Source: Owenia fusiformis
Lineage: Eukaryota; Annelida; Polychaeta; Sabellida; Oweniidae
Assembly: GCA_903813345.2 (NCBI GenBank)
Contig: CAIIXF020000003.1
Span: 2,260,109 to 2,324,108, forward strand
DNA length: 64,000 nucleotides
Reading direction: 5' to 3'
Positions 50,695-62,312 of this stretch are shown piece by piece. Below the pieces are notes generated by a model. That model saw only the letters and a list, made by a program, of their open reading frames with translations, ran no database searches and was not told the DNA's origin. Every line of letters starts with the position of its first letter. Position 1 is the first letter of the stretch. Made by a program: the position numbers and the translations under genes.

Positions 50695-51384
50695 TGTAAC
50701 AGTTTTTTATCCCAGGTTCTAATTGACTAACTAACTTTAAAAATATCCAACAGAAAAGACAAGTTTTTAGATCCCAAAAAGTTTATTCCTTAAATATAAA
50801 AATCCAAATGTTTACATGTTGTTCCGTAGTAGTTGTGTCGTATTTGATATTTTAAACTGTACTGAAGATGATTTCCTGAGATGATAATAAAGAAAAGTCC
50901 GAAAGTATGGAAAGTTCCACAGGGAAGATTCCAAAAAGGAGGCAAATAATAATTTCCCATAATTCCCAAATATATAAACTAATGAAGAACAAGTTAAAGA
51001 TGATATCAAATTAAATCTACTGGGCTTCCTAAAACTCCTTTAAATGGAGGTAAATGTTGGTTCCCATAAGGAACCAACATTTGAACCAATAGAAAGCCAA
51101 GTAGATTATGTAATACACTAGAATATCCTGAACTAAGAAATCCTCCTTAATGGGAATTGGAACTTTCCTGATAGAAAAGACATAATAATATGAAAAGAGC
51201 CAAGATTTTAATGCTATTTATGAATGATATCACGTATTGAGTGCAAATGAACTAAAGAGGAATAAAGAATAGAAATGATGTAAACCAAATGTAACCAAAT
51301 GTATAGAACAATGAAATATATTTTAAAACCTAAAAATCAAGTTGTTCTAAAATTAAATGTATATAAAACCTAAAACTTGTTACA
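50695..51384 (-). repeat. Long terminal repeat of the Ty3/Gypsy copy
   Basis: About 690 bases bounded by TGTAACA and TGTTACA on the minus strand, with the usual TG...CA ends, AATAAA-like words and no coding. It borders the 45-bp satellite on one side and the pol remnant on the other. It also holds an inverted repeat centred near 51063 (AATGTTGGTTCC and complement). Confidence 0.7.
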
Positions 51385-51625
51385 ATTGAAGGTGGTCGTA
51401 TATCCGACTATACTACTGACCTTTATTGGTATTGAAGGTGGTCGTATATCCGACTATACTACTGACCTTATTGGTATTGAAGGTGGTCGTATACCCGACT
51501 ATACTACTGACCTTATTGGTATTGAATTGTATTTTCAGAGAGTCTGAATTATTGAGTTGTGAGTTGCCATGTACATAACGAAAGTGGTCGTATACCCGAC
51601 TATACTACTGACCTTACTGGTATTC
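51385..51625 (+). repeat. 45-bp satellite, right block, 4 units
   Basis: Three units, one linker and one final unit of the same satellite as 46020-47665. The outermost linker here reads GTGAGTTGCCATGTACATAACG, the same variant as at the far left edge of the array (46050), so the two blocks are the two sides of one original array. Confidence 0.9.
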
Positions 51626-51696
51626 GCTGCTGCATTTAACTTAGAAAGAGACAACGTCGATGTAAACAAAGGTGAGGAAATCTTTCATATGACGTA

Positions 51697-51845
51697 CACT
51701 TCCCTCAGAAGATGTGGAAACTCTATTTTCACCATAATTTCCAAAATTGAGCTTATGAAAATAAAAATACAAGCATCAAGACTCGGAGAGGCTTTAACAT
51801 GTAAGACTATGGGGGGGGAGGTTGCCAAACTTATTGAGGGGAGTG
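51697..51845. mobile_element. Short MITE of the CACTCCCC family
   Basis: Left end CACTTCCCTCAGAAGATGTGG; right end complement of CACTCCCCTCAATAAGTTTG. TA lies on both sides (51695-51696 and 51846-51847). 149 bp, no coding. Confidence 0.65.
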
Positions 51846-51847
51846 TA

Positions 51848-53679
51848 GGAGTCTTTGATTTAACTGAGATTATCTTTGAAGTTCCGTTTTCTTTTAATTG
51901 GTTAAACATGTTTCGAATGAAAATCACGACTGTAAAAACATATAAATCTATTTGACTATCGAAATCAGGGAACCAGTTTTTCGAAGGTATTACTAAATAA
52001 ACGTAAAGTTATGATTCAATTCATCAAAACAGTCATGGAATGATTGGTGTCGATATGGCAAACTGAATTCAACATGGTTTTTCTGTTATAACTGTTTTTG
52101 TTAACATTTTTCGATTTTTAATGCAATTGTTTTTTGTTCCTTTCTACCAATTCTTGAGAATGAAATAAATTATTTTTCCGAACCTTGTTGGGACAAAATA
52201 GCATATACAACATTTTCTTAAATCTCTCAACATTATATTTATACAAAGGAAAATTTGGTTGATTTACTAAAAAGTGTTCAAAAAGTCAAATAAAAAACCC
52301 CCAGAAAATAGATAACAATTAAAGTAAAACTTTTATTTCACTAACAAGATACTTTTTAAAATCAACCAAACCTTCCTTTGTACAATTACAATATTGAGAG
52401 AACTAAACACGCTGTGTTTATGTCGCTTTGTTCTAATGAGGTTCGGATAGATGTTTAATTTCAATCCGAACATATGATACCAAGAGCAAAATAAGTGTCT
52501 GAAGTGTATTCTAAAAAAATTACAAAGAAAAATTGCCATTCAAAAGATGATCATTAGATTGACGATGTGTGAAATTTTCAGAATATTTTGATGACTGGTT
52601 TAAGAGAAACATGTGTTCAATTCAGTTCTCCATATTGATACCAATCCCTGAGAGAAATATTCATGGAAAAGAATGCCATGAGCAAATCAATGACACTGCC
52701 TCAAAAAAACGTCAGTACGTCTCCACCCTATTCTACCCTAAGTCGCTCCTTTAAGCGCCTTCCTTCGTGCGGTAACAATTTAAAGACCACGTTATCTTAA
52801 CGAGCTCATTTCACCCAATTAATTCATAAGCCGTAATTAATAGTAACTCCCATCAAATTCTATCGGCTATCTGACAAAATGCTATTATTATATGATCAAA
52901 TAACGATCGTAGATAATACTTTATGATATCACAATCATTTAATAATGGTACTATGTCGTGACCACGGTGCTCTTTAGTTCCAAATATACGGTCAATATGG
53001 ACAATTTAATGATCGTCTTTTATATATTTGAAAGCATTTATTATAGCGTTGGATATGGTAACATCAGTTCAAGTTCGAACAGAGTAACGATCGTATGAAA
53101 TTATATTAAAACGGAATTAATGATGATTAACAGAATTAAAAAGGAAAGTGGGTGAACAATGTTTGAAGCAATATTTTCAAAAATAATGCCCATGTTTCCT
53201 AAAAGTACTAATTTTATTTTCTGACAATAGTGAATTGAGATATCTGATCCAATACAAAAAGAATTGATGCTTTAAAATACAGCAATGTCCAAATTGAAAG
53301 AGGGGCGTATCCTTTATCAATCTTTGTCAGACAGAATTATCCTGAAGTACGGTCAGAACTATTTATCTTCCCTGAAAAAATGATGAGAGAAAAATATATA
53401 TCGTAAAATTAACAATTTTGGAAACTTGGAAAATTTTGGAAACTATTTTCCATCAATTCTAGTGAACAGTCACATTTTTTAATCGCTCATATACATGTAA
53501 TTTTCGTTATGCACAATAACATTTGATTTATGTACTACATTTTCCATCTGTGTACGAGGCCTTTAACCAAGACGTAATGAATGAATGTGTGGCTGCTTCA
53601 AACACCCTATGGATCTAATGATATTGACAAATATGTATGATAGGCCATTTGCCATAAATCTCCCTGTGCAAATATGTTC
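51848..53679. other. No recognisable feature
   Basis: AT-rich; an ACTTTTTAAAATC...TTGTACAATTACAATATTG segment near 52350 partly mirrors one near 52230, a weak inverted repeat. Nothing coding. Confidence 0.4.
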
Positions 53680-53894
53680 TACACTCCCTTTAATAAGCTT
53701 AGCAACCGCTAACTTTCTTTAAAGAACATATCAAGGCTGACAATGTCTGAATCTCAATTTTGTTTCATTAAATATAATATTTCGGATATTTATGACAAAT
53801 TTGATAACATTGTTTAAATCGCGAAACACTACCCAGCTTCGATAAGTGACCCAAAAGGGGACTTCAAATTTCCAAACTTATGAAGGGGGTGTTT
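53680..53894. mobile_element. MITE of the CACTCCCC family, diverged
   Basis: Left end TACACTCCCTTTAATAAGC; right end TCCAAACTTATGAAGGGGGTG. Its last 40 bases (AAAGGGGACTTCAAATTTCC) resemble those at 57056-57092, just after the 122-bp satellite. Confidence 0.65.
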
Positions 53895-55082
53895 GAAAGT
53901 GTAACCCTCCTCTAAAGCTGCAATCATTGTCCATAAAACACTATCATTCAACGATAGCCATCCGTATTTAGTACTCACTTTCATCTATACTTCTCGGCCA
54001 TGAATGTCTTAATATTGATACAACGTTATTCCTAGTCATTAAAAGTAAAATATGGAGAGATATGAAAGGAAAATGACTTCTTTATTTAAACTTCTTATTA
54101 CGTTACGTTGCTGTACGTTTTATGAGCAAATTAGATAAAGTACTGTAGATAAAGATGCTCTCATCTTCATTTGCTGAATTTGTTGAACTAATTACCTTGA
54201 GTATCGGAGCTTAGTACTTTAGGTGCAGTTGAAGCCCTCTTTTAAGAAAGTAAATCAATTGAAAGGGTACTCAGATTTGGAAACCGTGGCGACTTTGATA
54301 CTTCATGTTTTTACTCTGGATGACAAGGCCCAGAGCAATGTAGATGAAGGTCTCTTTTAAGAAAGCAAAATCTAGAGTGATTAAAATGTCTTGATTCTTA
54401 TGTCACTGCCAGAAATGGTAAACTATAAATTGTCTCCCACTTTTTTAAGAACGATGTTGGGCGTTCGGCGGTTGGCGTCCGAATTTTCTAATTCACCCGG
54501 TTGCACGAATTGGTAACATTTGTTTCTCCATTTGTTCCTCTCTTATTTAAAGCCCTGAAATCAAATATACTTTTACATTTCATTTAGCGTTGCCGCAGTT
54601 CAAATTATTAAGGGATTTTAGAATGAATCACGAGTATTCGGTTTTTACGTGCGCGATTAATTTAAATGTTCACTGTTTATTACTGCATTACTCGTCAAAA
54701 GCAAAAAATATATGATAGCTCGCAAATTTTTACAATATATCTACATTGTTACAATATATCTTCTCACATCAGATCAAAAACCCTTAAAATATGAGACCAT
54801 AATGCATTTGGAAAACAAAAAATATTTTATGAGTAGCTGAACGAAATTTTTTCATTGATTGTAAGGGTAGTCAGTGATCATGATCTATTTCCAAAAAACA
54901 ATTTTTACGATATGAGGTACCGATGTATAAACGTATATAAACGTCCATAAACGTATACTGTAAAATGACATTTTTATTTTAGTATTTGTTTTCGTGGGTA
55001 TAATTTATGGAATCCATCTAAACACACATTATCACAAATGTTATATGTTCAATCGCTGATCACTTACCAAATCACGGTTCCT
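53895..55082. other. No recognisable feature
   Basis: AT-rich spacer before the 122-bp satellite. Confidence 0.5.
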
Positions 55083-57035
55083 ATGCTATAGCATGGAACT
55101 ATCTTCTTTCTGCCTGTGTATAATAACCTTGATGTATATTTTCATATTTGCTCTCCCCTTCATAAGTTGTGCAACCGGTTAAGTGTGCCTTTATCAAAAT
55201 TCCCATGCTATAGCATGGAACTATCTTCTTTCTGCCTGTGTATAATAACCTTGATGTATATTTTCATATTTGCTCTCCCCTTCATAAGTTTTGCAACCGG
55301 TTTAGTGTGCCTTTATCAAAATTCCCATGCTATAGCATGGAACTATCTTCTTTCTGCCTGTGTATAATAACCTTGATGTATATTTTCATATTTGCTCTCC
55401 CCTTCATAAGTTGTGCAACCGGTTTAGTGTGCCTTTATCAAAATTCCCATGCTATAGCATGGAACTATCTTCTTTCTGCCTGTGTATAATAACCTTGATG
55501 TATATTTTCATATTCGCTCTCCCCTTCATAAGTTTTGCAACCGGTTTAGTGTGCCTTTATCAAAATTCCCATGCTATAGCATGGAACTATCTTCTTTCTG
55601 CCTGTGTATAATAACCTTGATGTATATTTTCATATTTGCTCTCCCCTTCATAAGTTTTGCAACCGGTTTAGTGTGCCTTTATCAAAATTCCCATGCTATA
55701 GCATGGAACTATCTTCTTTCTGCCTGTGTATAATAACCTTGATGTATATTTTCATATTTGCTCTCCACTTCATAAGTTTTGCAACCGGTTTAGTGTGCCT
55801 TTATCAAAATTCCCATGCTATAGCATGGAACTATCTTCTTTCTGCCTGTGTATAATAACCTTGATGTATATTTTCATATTTGCTCTCCCCTTCATAAGTT
55901 GTGCAACCGGTTAAGTGTGCCTTTATCAAAATTCCCATGCTATAGCATGGAACTATCTTCTTTCTGCCTGTGTATAATAACCTTGATGTATATTTTCATA
56001 TTTGCTCTCCCCTTCATAAGTTTTGCAACCGGTTTAGTGTGCCTTTATCAAAATTCCCATGCTATAGCATGGAACTATCTTCTTTCTGCCTGTGTATAAT
56101 AACCTTGATGTATATTTTCATATTTGCTCTCCCCTTCATAAGTTGTGCAACCGGTTTAGTGTGCCTTTATCAAAATTCCCATGCTATAGCATGGAACTAT
56201 CTTCTTTCTGCCTGTGTATAATAACCTTGATGTATATTTTCATATTCGCTCTCCCCTTCATAAGTTTTGCAACCGGTTTAGTGTGCCTTTATCAAAATTC
56301 CCATGCTATAGCATGGAACTATCTTCTTTCTGCCTGTGTATAATAACCTTGATGTATATTTTCATATTTGCTCTCCCCTTCATAAGTTTTGCAACCGGTT
56401 TAGTGTGCCTTTATCAAAATTCCCATGCTATAGCATGGAACTATCTTCTTTCTGCCTGTGTATAATAACCTTGATGTATATTTTCATATTTGCTCTCCAC
56501 TTCATAAGTTTTGCAACCGGTTTAGTGTGCCTTTATCAAAATTCCCATGCTATAGCATGGAACTATCTTCTTTCTGCCTGTGTATAATAACCTTGATGTA
56601 TATTTTCATATTTGCTCTCCCCTTCATAAGTTGTGCAACCGGTTTAGTGTGCCTTTATTAAAATTCCCATGCTATAGCATGGAACTATCTTCTTTCTGCC
56701 TGTGTATAATAACCTTGATGTATATTTTCATATTTGCTCTCCCCTTCATAAGTTTTGCAACCGGTTTAGTGTGCCTTTATCAAAATTCCCATGCTATAGC
56801 ATGGAACTATCTTCTTTCTGCCTGTGTATAATAACCTTGAAGTATATTTTCATATTTGCTCTCCCCTTCATAAGTTGTGCAACCGGTTTAGTGTGCCTTT
56901 ATCAAAATTCCCATGCTATAGCATGGAACTATCTTCTTTCTGCCTGTGTATAATAACCTTGAAGTATATTTTCATATTTGCTCTCCCCTTCATAAGTTGT
57001 GCAACCCGTACCGGTTTAGTGTGCCTTTATCAAAA
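55083..57035 (+). repeat. 122-bp satellite, 16 monomers, with transposon-end motif
   Basis: Sixteen near-identical 122-bp monomers. Each has the perfect 16-bp palindrome CCATGCTATAGCATGG and, about 80 bp on, CTCTCCCCTTCATAAGTTTT followed by GCAACCGG, which is the left-end motif of the CACTCCCC MITE family. Monomers 1-6 and 7-12 carry matching variant sites exactly 732 bp apart (for example the TATTCGCTC variant at 55512 and 56244, and CTCCACTTC at 55764 and 56496), so six monomers form a higher-order unit present twice. The last monomer has a 6-bp insert. Frames starting every 122 bp are by-products. Confidence 0.95.
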
Positions 57036-57094
57036 TAGTGGGGAAATTTGATAATCTTAAAGGGGCTTTCAGGTTGACAAACTTATGGGGAGGG
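57036..57094. mobile_element. Right-hand MITE end closing the 122-bp satellite
   Basis: After the last monomer the sequence leaves the satellite and ends with TTGACAAACTTATGGGGAGGGCTGTA, the right TIR of the same family whose left TIR is in every monomer. The last monomer plus this piece therefore look like a complete short MITE. Confidence 0.6.
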
Positions 57095-57199
57095 CTGTAG
57101 TTTATCATACAGGTGCTTATTGATATTATGTAATTGAAAAAGAAAGAGCATTTCAAGTATGTTTAAATACGTGCACCCTATACGAAGTGATCAGCGGAA

Positions 57200-57740
57200 A
57201 CATATATATTTGACTTGTGGGGGGAGGTGGAGGGGAGTGTATTTCTGTACAACTTGCCAACGCGTGGGAAAATGTAGGTTAAAGCGGATACCTACTAATA
57301 TATATTTGACTTATGGAGGGGAGTGTATTTCTGTACAACTTGCCAACGCGTGGGAAAATGTACGTTAAAGCGGAAACCTGCTAGTTTATATTTGACTTAT
57401 GGAGGGGAGTGTATTTCTGTACAACTTGCCAACGCGTGGAAAATGTACGTTAAAGCGGAAACCTGCTAGTATATATTTGACTTATGGAGGGGAGTGTATT
57501 TCTGTACAACTTGCCAATGCGTGGGAAAATGTAGGTTAAAGCGGAAACCTGCTAGTATATATTTGACTTATGGAGGGGAGTGTATTTCTGTACAACTTGC
57601 CAACGCGTGGGAAAGTGTAGGTTGAAGCGGATACCTACTCATATATATTTTTGACTTATGGAGGGGAGTGTATTTCTGTACAACTTGCCAACGCGTGGGA
57701 AAATGTAGGTTAAAGCGGATACCTGCTAGTATATTTGACT
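57200..57740 (+). repeat. 86-bp satellite, about 6 units, with inverted transposon-end motif
   Basis: Units of 84-88 bp (first one longer by about 11) of the form TTGACTTATGGAGGGGAGTG, TATTTCTGTACAACTTGCCA, ACGCGTGGGAAAATGTAGG, then TTAAAGCGGAWACCTRCTA. Each unit holds CTTATGGAGGGGAGTGTA, the right-end motif of the CACTCCCC family. It lies about 120 bp from the 122-bp satellite, with the motif in the opposite orientation. Confidence 0.9.
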
Positions 57741-57794
57741 CTCATCTGTCATTTTCATAAGTACGAACGGGTTTACATGTCGACGAGTACTGAT

Positions 57795-58300
57795 ATATAC
57801 AACACGACATTTAGAACAGAATCTGGAAATTCTTTGGATGGGGCAAGGGGAATGCCTTGGAATCTTTTTTAGAAGGGAATCTGGTAATCCTTTTGGTTGG
57901 GGCACGGACGTGTCTTGGAATCTCTGTGAGCGGTGGGGAAGCTTGTTATCCTTTGGGTTGAGGGAAGGAGGCGTCTTAGAATCTTTGTTGACGGGTCTGG
58001 AACAGCTGGTAATCCTTTGGCATGGGGCAAGGAAGAGGACGGGGGGAGAAAAACTGGTAATATTTTGGGTTTGGGCAAGGAAGAGTCCTTTAATATTTGT
58101 GGATGGGGCTGGGAAAGCTGATAATATTTTGGGTCGGGGCAATAAATAGTCTTGGAATCTTTGTAGGCGAGGTGGGGAATCTTGTAATCTTTTAGGTTGG
58201 GACAAGGAAGAGTCTTGGAATCTTTGTAGGTGGGGGTGGGGAAACCCGGTAATCTTTTGGGTTCGGGCAAGGTAGAGTCTTGAAATCTTTTGAAAGTGGC
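57795..58300. repeat. Diverged G-rich minisatellite of about 60-70 bp units
   Basis: About seven to eight diverged units with TCTTGGAATCTTTGTAGG, GTGGGGAA, GGTAATCTTTTGGGTT and GGGCAAGGAAGAG blocks. It is visibly richer in G than its surroundings. Minus-strand frames through it (57726-58349 and 57869-58387) give proline-rich repetitive peptides in two overlapping frames, which argues for repeat rather than gene. Confidence 0.75.
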
Positions 58301-60540
58301 AATGAAAATCTGGGGTTCCTTCGGGGTGCCGATAAGTGATTTGTGGCAACTTACGGAGCCTGGATCCTTGAGGAAGTTACAGAACAAAATCCTTGGAACC
58401 TATTTTGGAAGGCGGGATGAGAAGATATTTTAAGAACCCATTGAGAGGAAACCTACATTTTAAATGTCAACTAAGTTCCGCCAGTGAAACCAGACATGCG
58501 GTATTTATGAGCCATAATGTTAGACATATATAACATACATGTCACTCAGCGTTGTCGTCAGAAACAATATTTCCATGGCTGTTGCAAATGTCAACCGATT
58601 TGTTGTCGGGGACAGGATTTGAAACCCACATCTGCCTGATCGCAATGACAACCGCTTGGGAAAGAGGGTCGAAACATAACGAAGTTAAATTCGAGAACAT
58701 TTAGATACTGTCCCTAAATAAAGGGAACGTTCGCTATTCTCCAACGCACTCGGAGATTAACACGATTATATATTCCAATAATTGAAGTCTACTATCTCCA
58801 AACATAATTTCGTTTCAGTCAATGACGAATAATCGCTTCAAATAAACGTTCTTTCATTGCTAAATGAACTGATTTAAGGGTATACCATCATCAATGTTGA
58901 CAATTAATTTACTTCTTCAAACTCAATTATTGCAATTTGGATATGTTCGGCGATCTACTGCATACATCCCCAAAAACGGAATAATAATATATATACATGG
59001 TTCTGAGATCCGGAATGCAATAGAAAAGTTTTGCAACCGCATCTTGGTTTATTTGAACTGCTATGCAGTGAATACATTACGGATTTCACGTTGAACTTCA
59101 AACGTTGTGCGAACGCTTTCTATTATGAACAAAAAATCACGTTTCTTGCTTTATATCAGTCATTCGTCATTTCTTTTCAGCTTTAGTTGTTCGAAACTGT
59201 TAATGTTCATGAAGTTAGAAAATTGACTACTTATAAACAACGTGGTGCATTTCTAGCCGACATTTTAAACATTTAACGCATATCGCATTCCCGGGTCTCA
59301 TATTTAGTTATTGAGAAGTTAACTCCTAAATTGAATACTACCTCCGTAACTTGATGGCTGCCATTTTCACATCAGGGACGGATCTGGAAAACCAAAAAAG
59401 GGGGCCATATTTCAAGTCTGATAGAAAATCCCGAAAAAATCTGAAGATTTAAGGCCCATTTTCTTGACAGTTTGGCCTAAAATTAAAAAAGGCCTTAAAT
59501 AGCCCAGTAATTAATGCCGAAAGAGCACCACTAATTGGGGCCGTCAAGTGCATAATATGTACTAGAAATATAGTAAGATGGTCGATTTGGCTACGCTATT
59601 TGGGCCAGATTTGAAGCCACGATATGAGCTCGTCTCCCAGTGTGAGTGAGGGTGGGGTGTGGGGCTTGAAGGCAGAGAACCGAATGCAGATGTAAAATGA
59701 AGATTAAACAAAATTCACAGCATATTCCGGTACATACACCGACCTTGTAGTACTGCACTATATCGTGTAATATTTGCACATTTTCTCTTTTGTCAATAAG
59801 TCCTCTCGAAGTCAAAAATCCCTTGATAAGCATAATTGATAGGTTCATTAACCAACTAACGTATTATATTTTGACACTTTTCATACTGTAGATCCTAAAC
59901 ATTATAAGAAAAATTACAATTTTATATCCGATTTTTCATCCTGAGCGTTAGAGTATATTAAACCATACACGTTCCATATTTGTAAATCGGATGATATTAC
60001 GTGAGTATGTTTGTTAATGAGTGAGTTCTGAAATGATGATTACTTCTTACGTGATATTTTGAGCCGTGACATTTTTCTGCCAGTGATATAAAACTGTCAA
60101 TTACGGAAGTCTGTTGGCTTAGACACACCTTGCAAGTATGAGGTTAGGTTAGAATATCCTCGAGGCCATGATGGATTGCACAGCAAAAAAATGTGTACGA
60201 ATACAACGAATCCTGACGTCAGGATACATACAGGATATGCACCCAGTGTGCCAAACCTGTATGAATCCTGAATTGTAATTTTAGCATGAATTGCAGGCAA
60301 GTCAGATCCGTAAAAGCAATTCTTGAAATCTAAAATTATGGTTCCCACAAAAATCACAGTGTATCATTGTAAAACGCGTTTTCTTCTTAGCAAATCGCTT
60401 GCAAGTATTGAATACGATAATAAAAATCACGTGCCCGTCAAAGTGTAGAATTACAGTCCCTTTTATTTTAATAAGGTGTAATTTAAACTCACTTTTTAGC
60501 ATTGATGAACACCAAGAAAGTATCCTGTTACGAGGCTAGG
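58301..60540. other. No gene; one weak transposon-like segment
   Basis: Near 59364-59560 CAGGGACGGATCTGG is followed by a GGGGGCC block and several AAGGCC words; it has the feel of a short interspersed element but I found no second copy. Nothing else supported. Confidence 0.35.
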
Positions 60541-61376
60541 ATGTTACAACCACTGTTATATATTGTAACAACCATTTTGTATATTGTAACAACCAGTGTT
60601 ATTGTAACAACAACTGTTATATATTGTAACAACTATTTTGTATATTGTAACAACCATTGTTATACATTGTAACAACCATTTTGTATATTGTAACAACCAG
60701 TGTAATTGTAACAACCATTGTTCTATATTGCAGCAACCATTTTGTATATTGTAACAACCATTGTTCTACATTGTAACAACCATTTGTATATTGTAACAAC
60801 CACTGTTATATATTGAAACAACCATTTTGTATATTGTTACAACCATTGTTGTATACTGTAACAACCATTTTGTATATTGTAACAACCATTTTGTATTATT
60901 GTAACAACCACTGTTATATATTGAAACAACCATTTTGTATATTGTAACAACCATTGTTGTATACTGTAACAACCCTTTTGTATATTGTAACAACCATTGT
61001 TGTATATTGTCACAACCATTGTTCTATATCGTAACTCTCATTATCTATATTGTAACAGCCCTTGTTCTATACTTTAACAACCATTGTTGTATATTGTAAC
61101 AACCATTGTTATATATTGTAACAACCATTTTGTATATTGTAACAACCACTGTAATATATTGTAACAACCATTTTGTATATTGTAACAACCATTATTGTTT
61201 ATTGTACAACAATTGTTATTGTAACAACTATTGTTCTATATTGTAACAGCCATTGTTGTATATTGTAACAACCATTGTTCTATACTTTAACAACCATTGT
61301 TATATATTGTAATAACCATTGTTGTATATTGTAACAACCATAATTGTATATTGTAACAACCAGTGTTGTATGTCAT
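60541..61376 (+). repeat. 21/22-bp minisatellite, about 38 copies
   Basis: Units of the form ATTGTAACAACCATTTTGTAT or with TGTTATAT/TGTTGTAT in the last part, often alternating. Copies vary by one or two bases in length. Minus-strand frames give periodic peptides (YTKWLLQ, NGCYNIQ), a by-product of unit length. Confidence 0.9.
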
Positions 61377-61774
61377 TGCATCCATTGCTTAACGTCAACA
61401 CAATCGTTGCTCTATAATGAAGACAATTTATGAAACAGATTGTGCATTTCTTACGTTCGGTAAATCATTGTAGTGACAAAACAATTTCTGATATGAAATT
61501 GGATAATCAGAGAACACGTGTACAGACTATCATATTGACAGCCAATGTAACAGGAATTAATGACAACTTTCCTATAAAGCGAGAGAAAATAGCGGCTAGT
61601 GACGTCTTTTTCTCGAAATAATATTTCTACTCAATGGGGACTTATTCTCTTGGGACAATAATGACTTCCACGATGGAAACATTGTCCTCAATAGGATGAA
61701 AAGGGGTTGCTTGTTTCACATCACATTGTAAATTTCTTAATTGGTTTTCAGTTGCAGAAATAAAAATACGTTAA
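61377..61774. other. No recognisable feature
   Basis: Spacer between minisatellite and MITE. Confidence 0.5.
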
Positions 61775-61782
61775 GTCATCAC

Positions 61783-62087
61783 TCAGGGAGGATTGGCTCC
61801 CAGGATCGAAACTCGATATTTTCCAACAATGAAAACGTTGAAATGTCATTTTTTCTGAAATTATAACCGACTATAAATTCAAATGAACAGTCCAAATGAT
61901 TCCAACCAATATTTCGATCATTTCTTGCGAGTTTTGGAATTTTTCGTTAAGAAATAAGACCAAAATTCACGATTCAAATGTTGAAGTGAACAAAATGGCG
62001 GCTGTTTGAGTTCAAATTTTGTATCACGACATGCCCATATATCGGGACTGAATATTGATGTTGCACTATGGTAGCCAATCCGCCTTG
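61783..62087. mobile_element. hAT-like MITE, copy 2
   Basis: Starts CAGGGAGGATTGGCTCCCAG and ends with GTAGCCAATCCGCCTTG, its imperfect complement. GTCATCAC flanks both sides (61775-61782 and 62088-62095), an exact 8-bp duplication. The interior aligns inverted with the copy at 24735-25032, for example AAATAAGACCAAAATTCACG against the complement of the segment near 24845. Confidence 0.8.
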
Positions 62088-62114
62088 GTCATCACCCTTG
62101 AAATTTCGACATTT

Positions 62115-62312
62115 TATAATAGCGCATGCGCATTTGGTAACTTTATAATCCTTTAATTCTTATATTTGATTTAGTGTCTTTATACTGGATTACTAGAATC
62201 TATAGGTCTTTGGGTACAACAATTACGTCCACATTGTAAATTATTTTCAGAAACCGAAATACTAAAACCCATCATACCATAGCGCATGCGCAATCGGAAA
62301 CTTTATAACCCT
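62115..62312 (+). repeat. Pair of GCGCATGCGC-bearing repeats, about 160 bp apart
   Basis: TAGCGCATGCGCATTTGGTAA and TAGCGCATGCGCAATCGGAA both continue into ACTTTATAAYCCTT. The 10-base core is self-complementary and matches the NRF-1 binding consensus, but no promoter or gene lies next to it here. Confidence 0.6.

Larger units (their letters stand above)
47666..51384 (-). mobile_element. Broken Ty3/Gypsy LTR retrotransposon inserted in the 45-bp satellite
   Basis: An old Ty3/Gypsy copy on the minus strand. Parts seen, in order along the minus strand: one LTR (50695-51384, beginning TGTAACA and ending TGTTACA), a protease remnant, reverse transcriptase with the YIDD active-site box, RNase H, and the first part of integrase with its HHCC zinc-binding region. 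gag and a second LTR were not recognised. The copy is broken, with roughly two to four breaks. Most of the pol frame is still open, so it is probably not ancient, but with one LTR its age cannot be dated by LTR comparison. The satellite resumes directly at its right edge. Confidence 0.85.

Noticed and set aside
55116-57051. A ladder of 83-residue open frames starting every 122 bp
   Set aside because: They are frames through the 122-bp satellite; the unit is not a multiple of three, so each frame covers two units in different phases.
57726-58349. 207-residue proline-rich minus-strand protein
   Set aside because: Two overlapping frames are equally open over diverged tandem units and one extends into the 86-bp array region; a repeat by-product is more likely.
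60617-61019. Minus-strand frames rich in WLLQYT and NGCYN
   Set aside because: Periodic translation of the 21/22-bp minisatellite.
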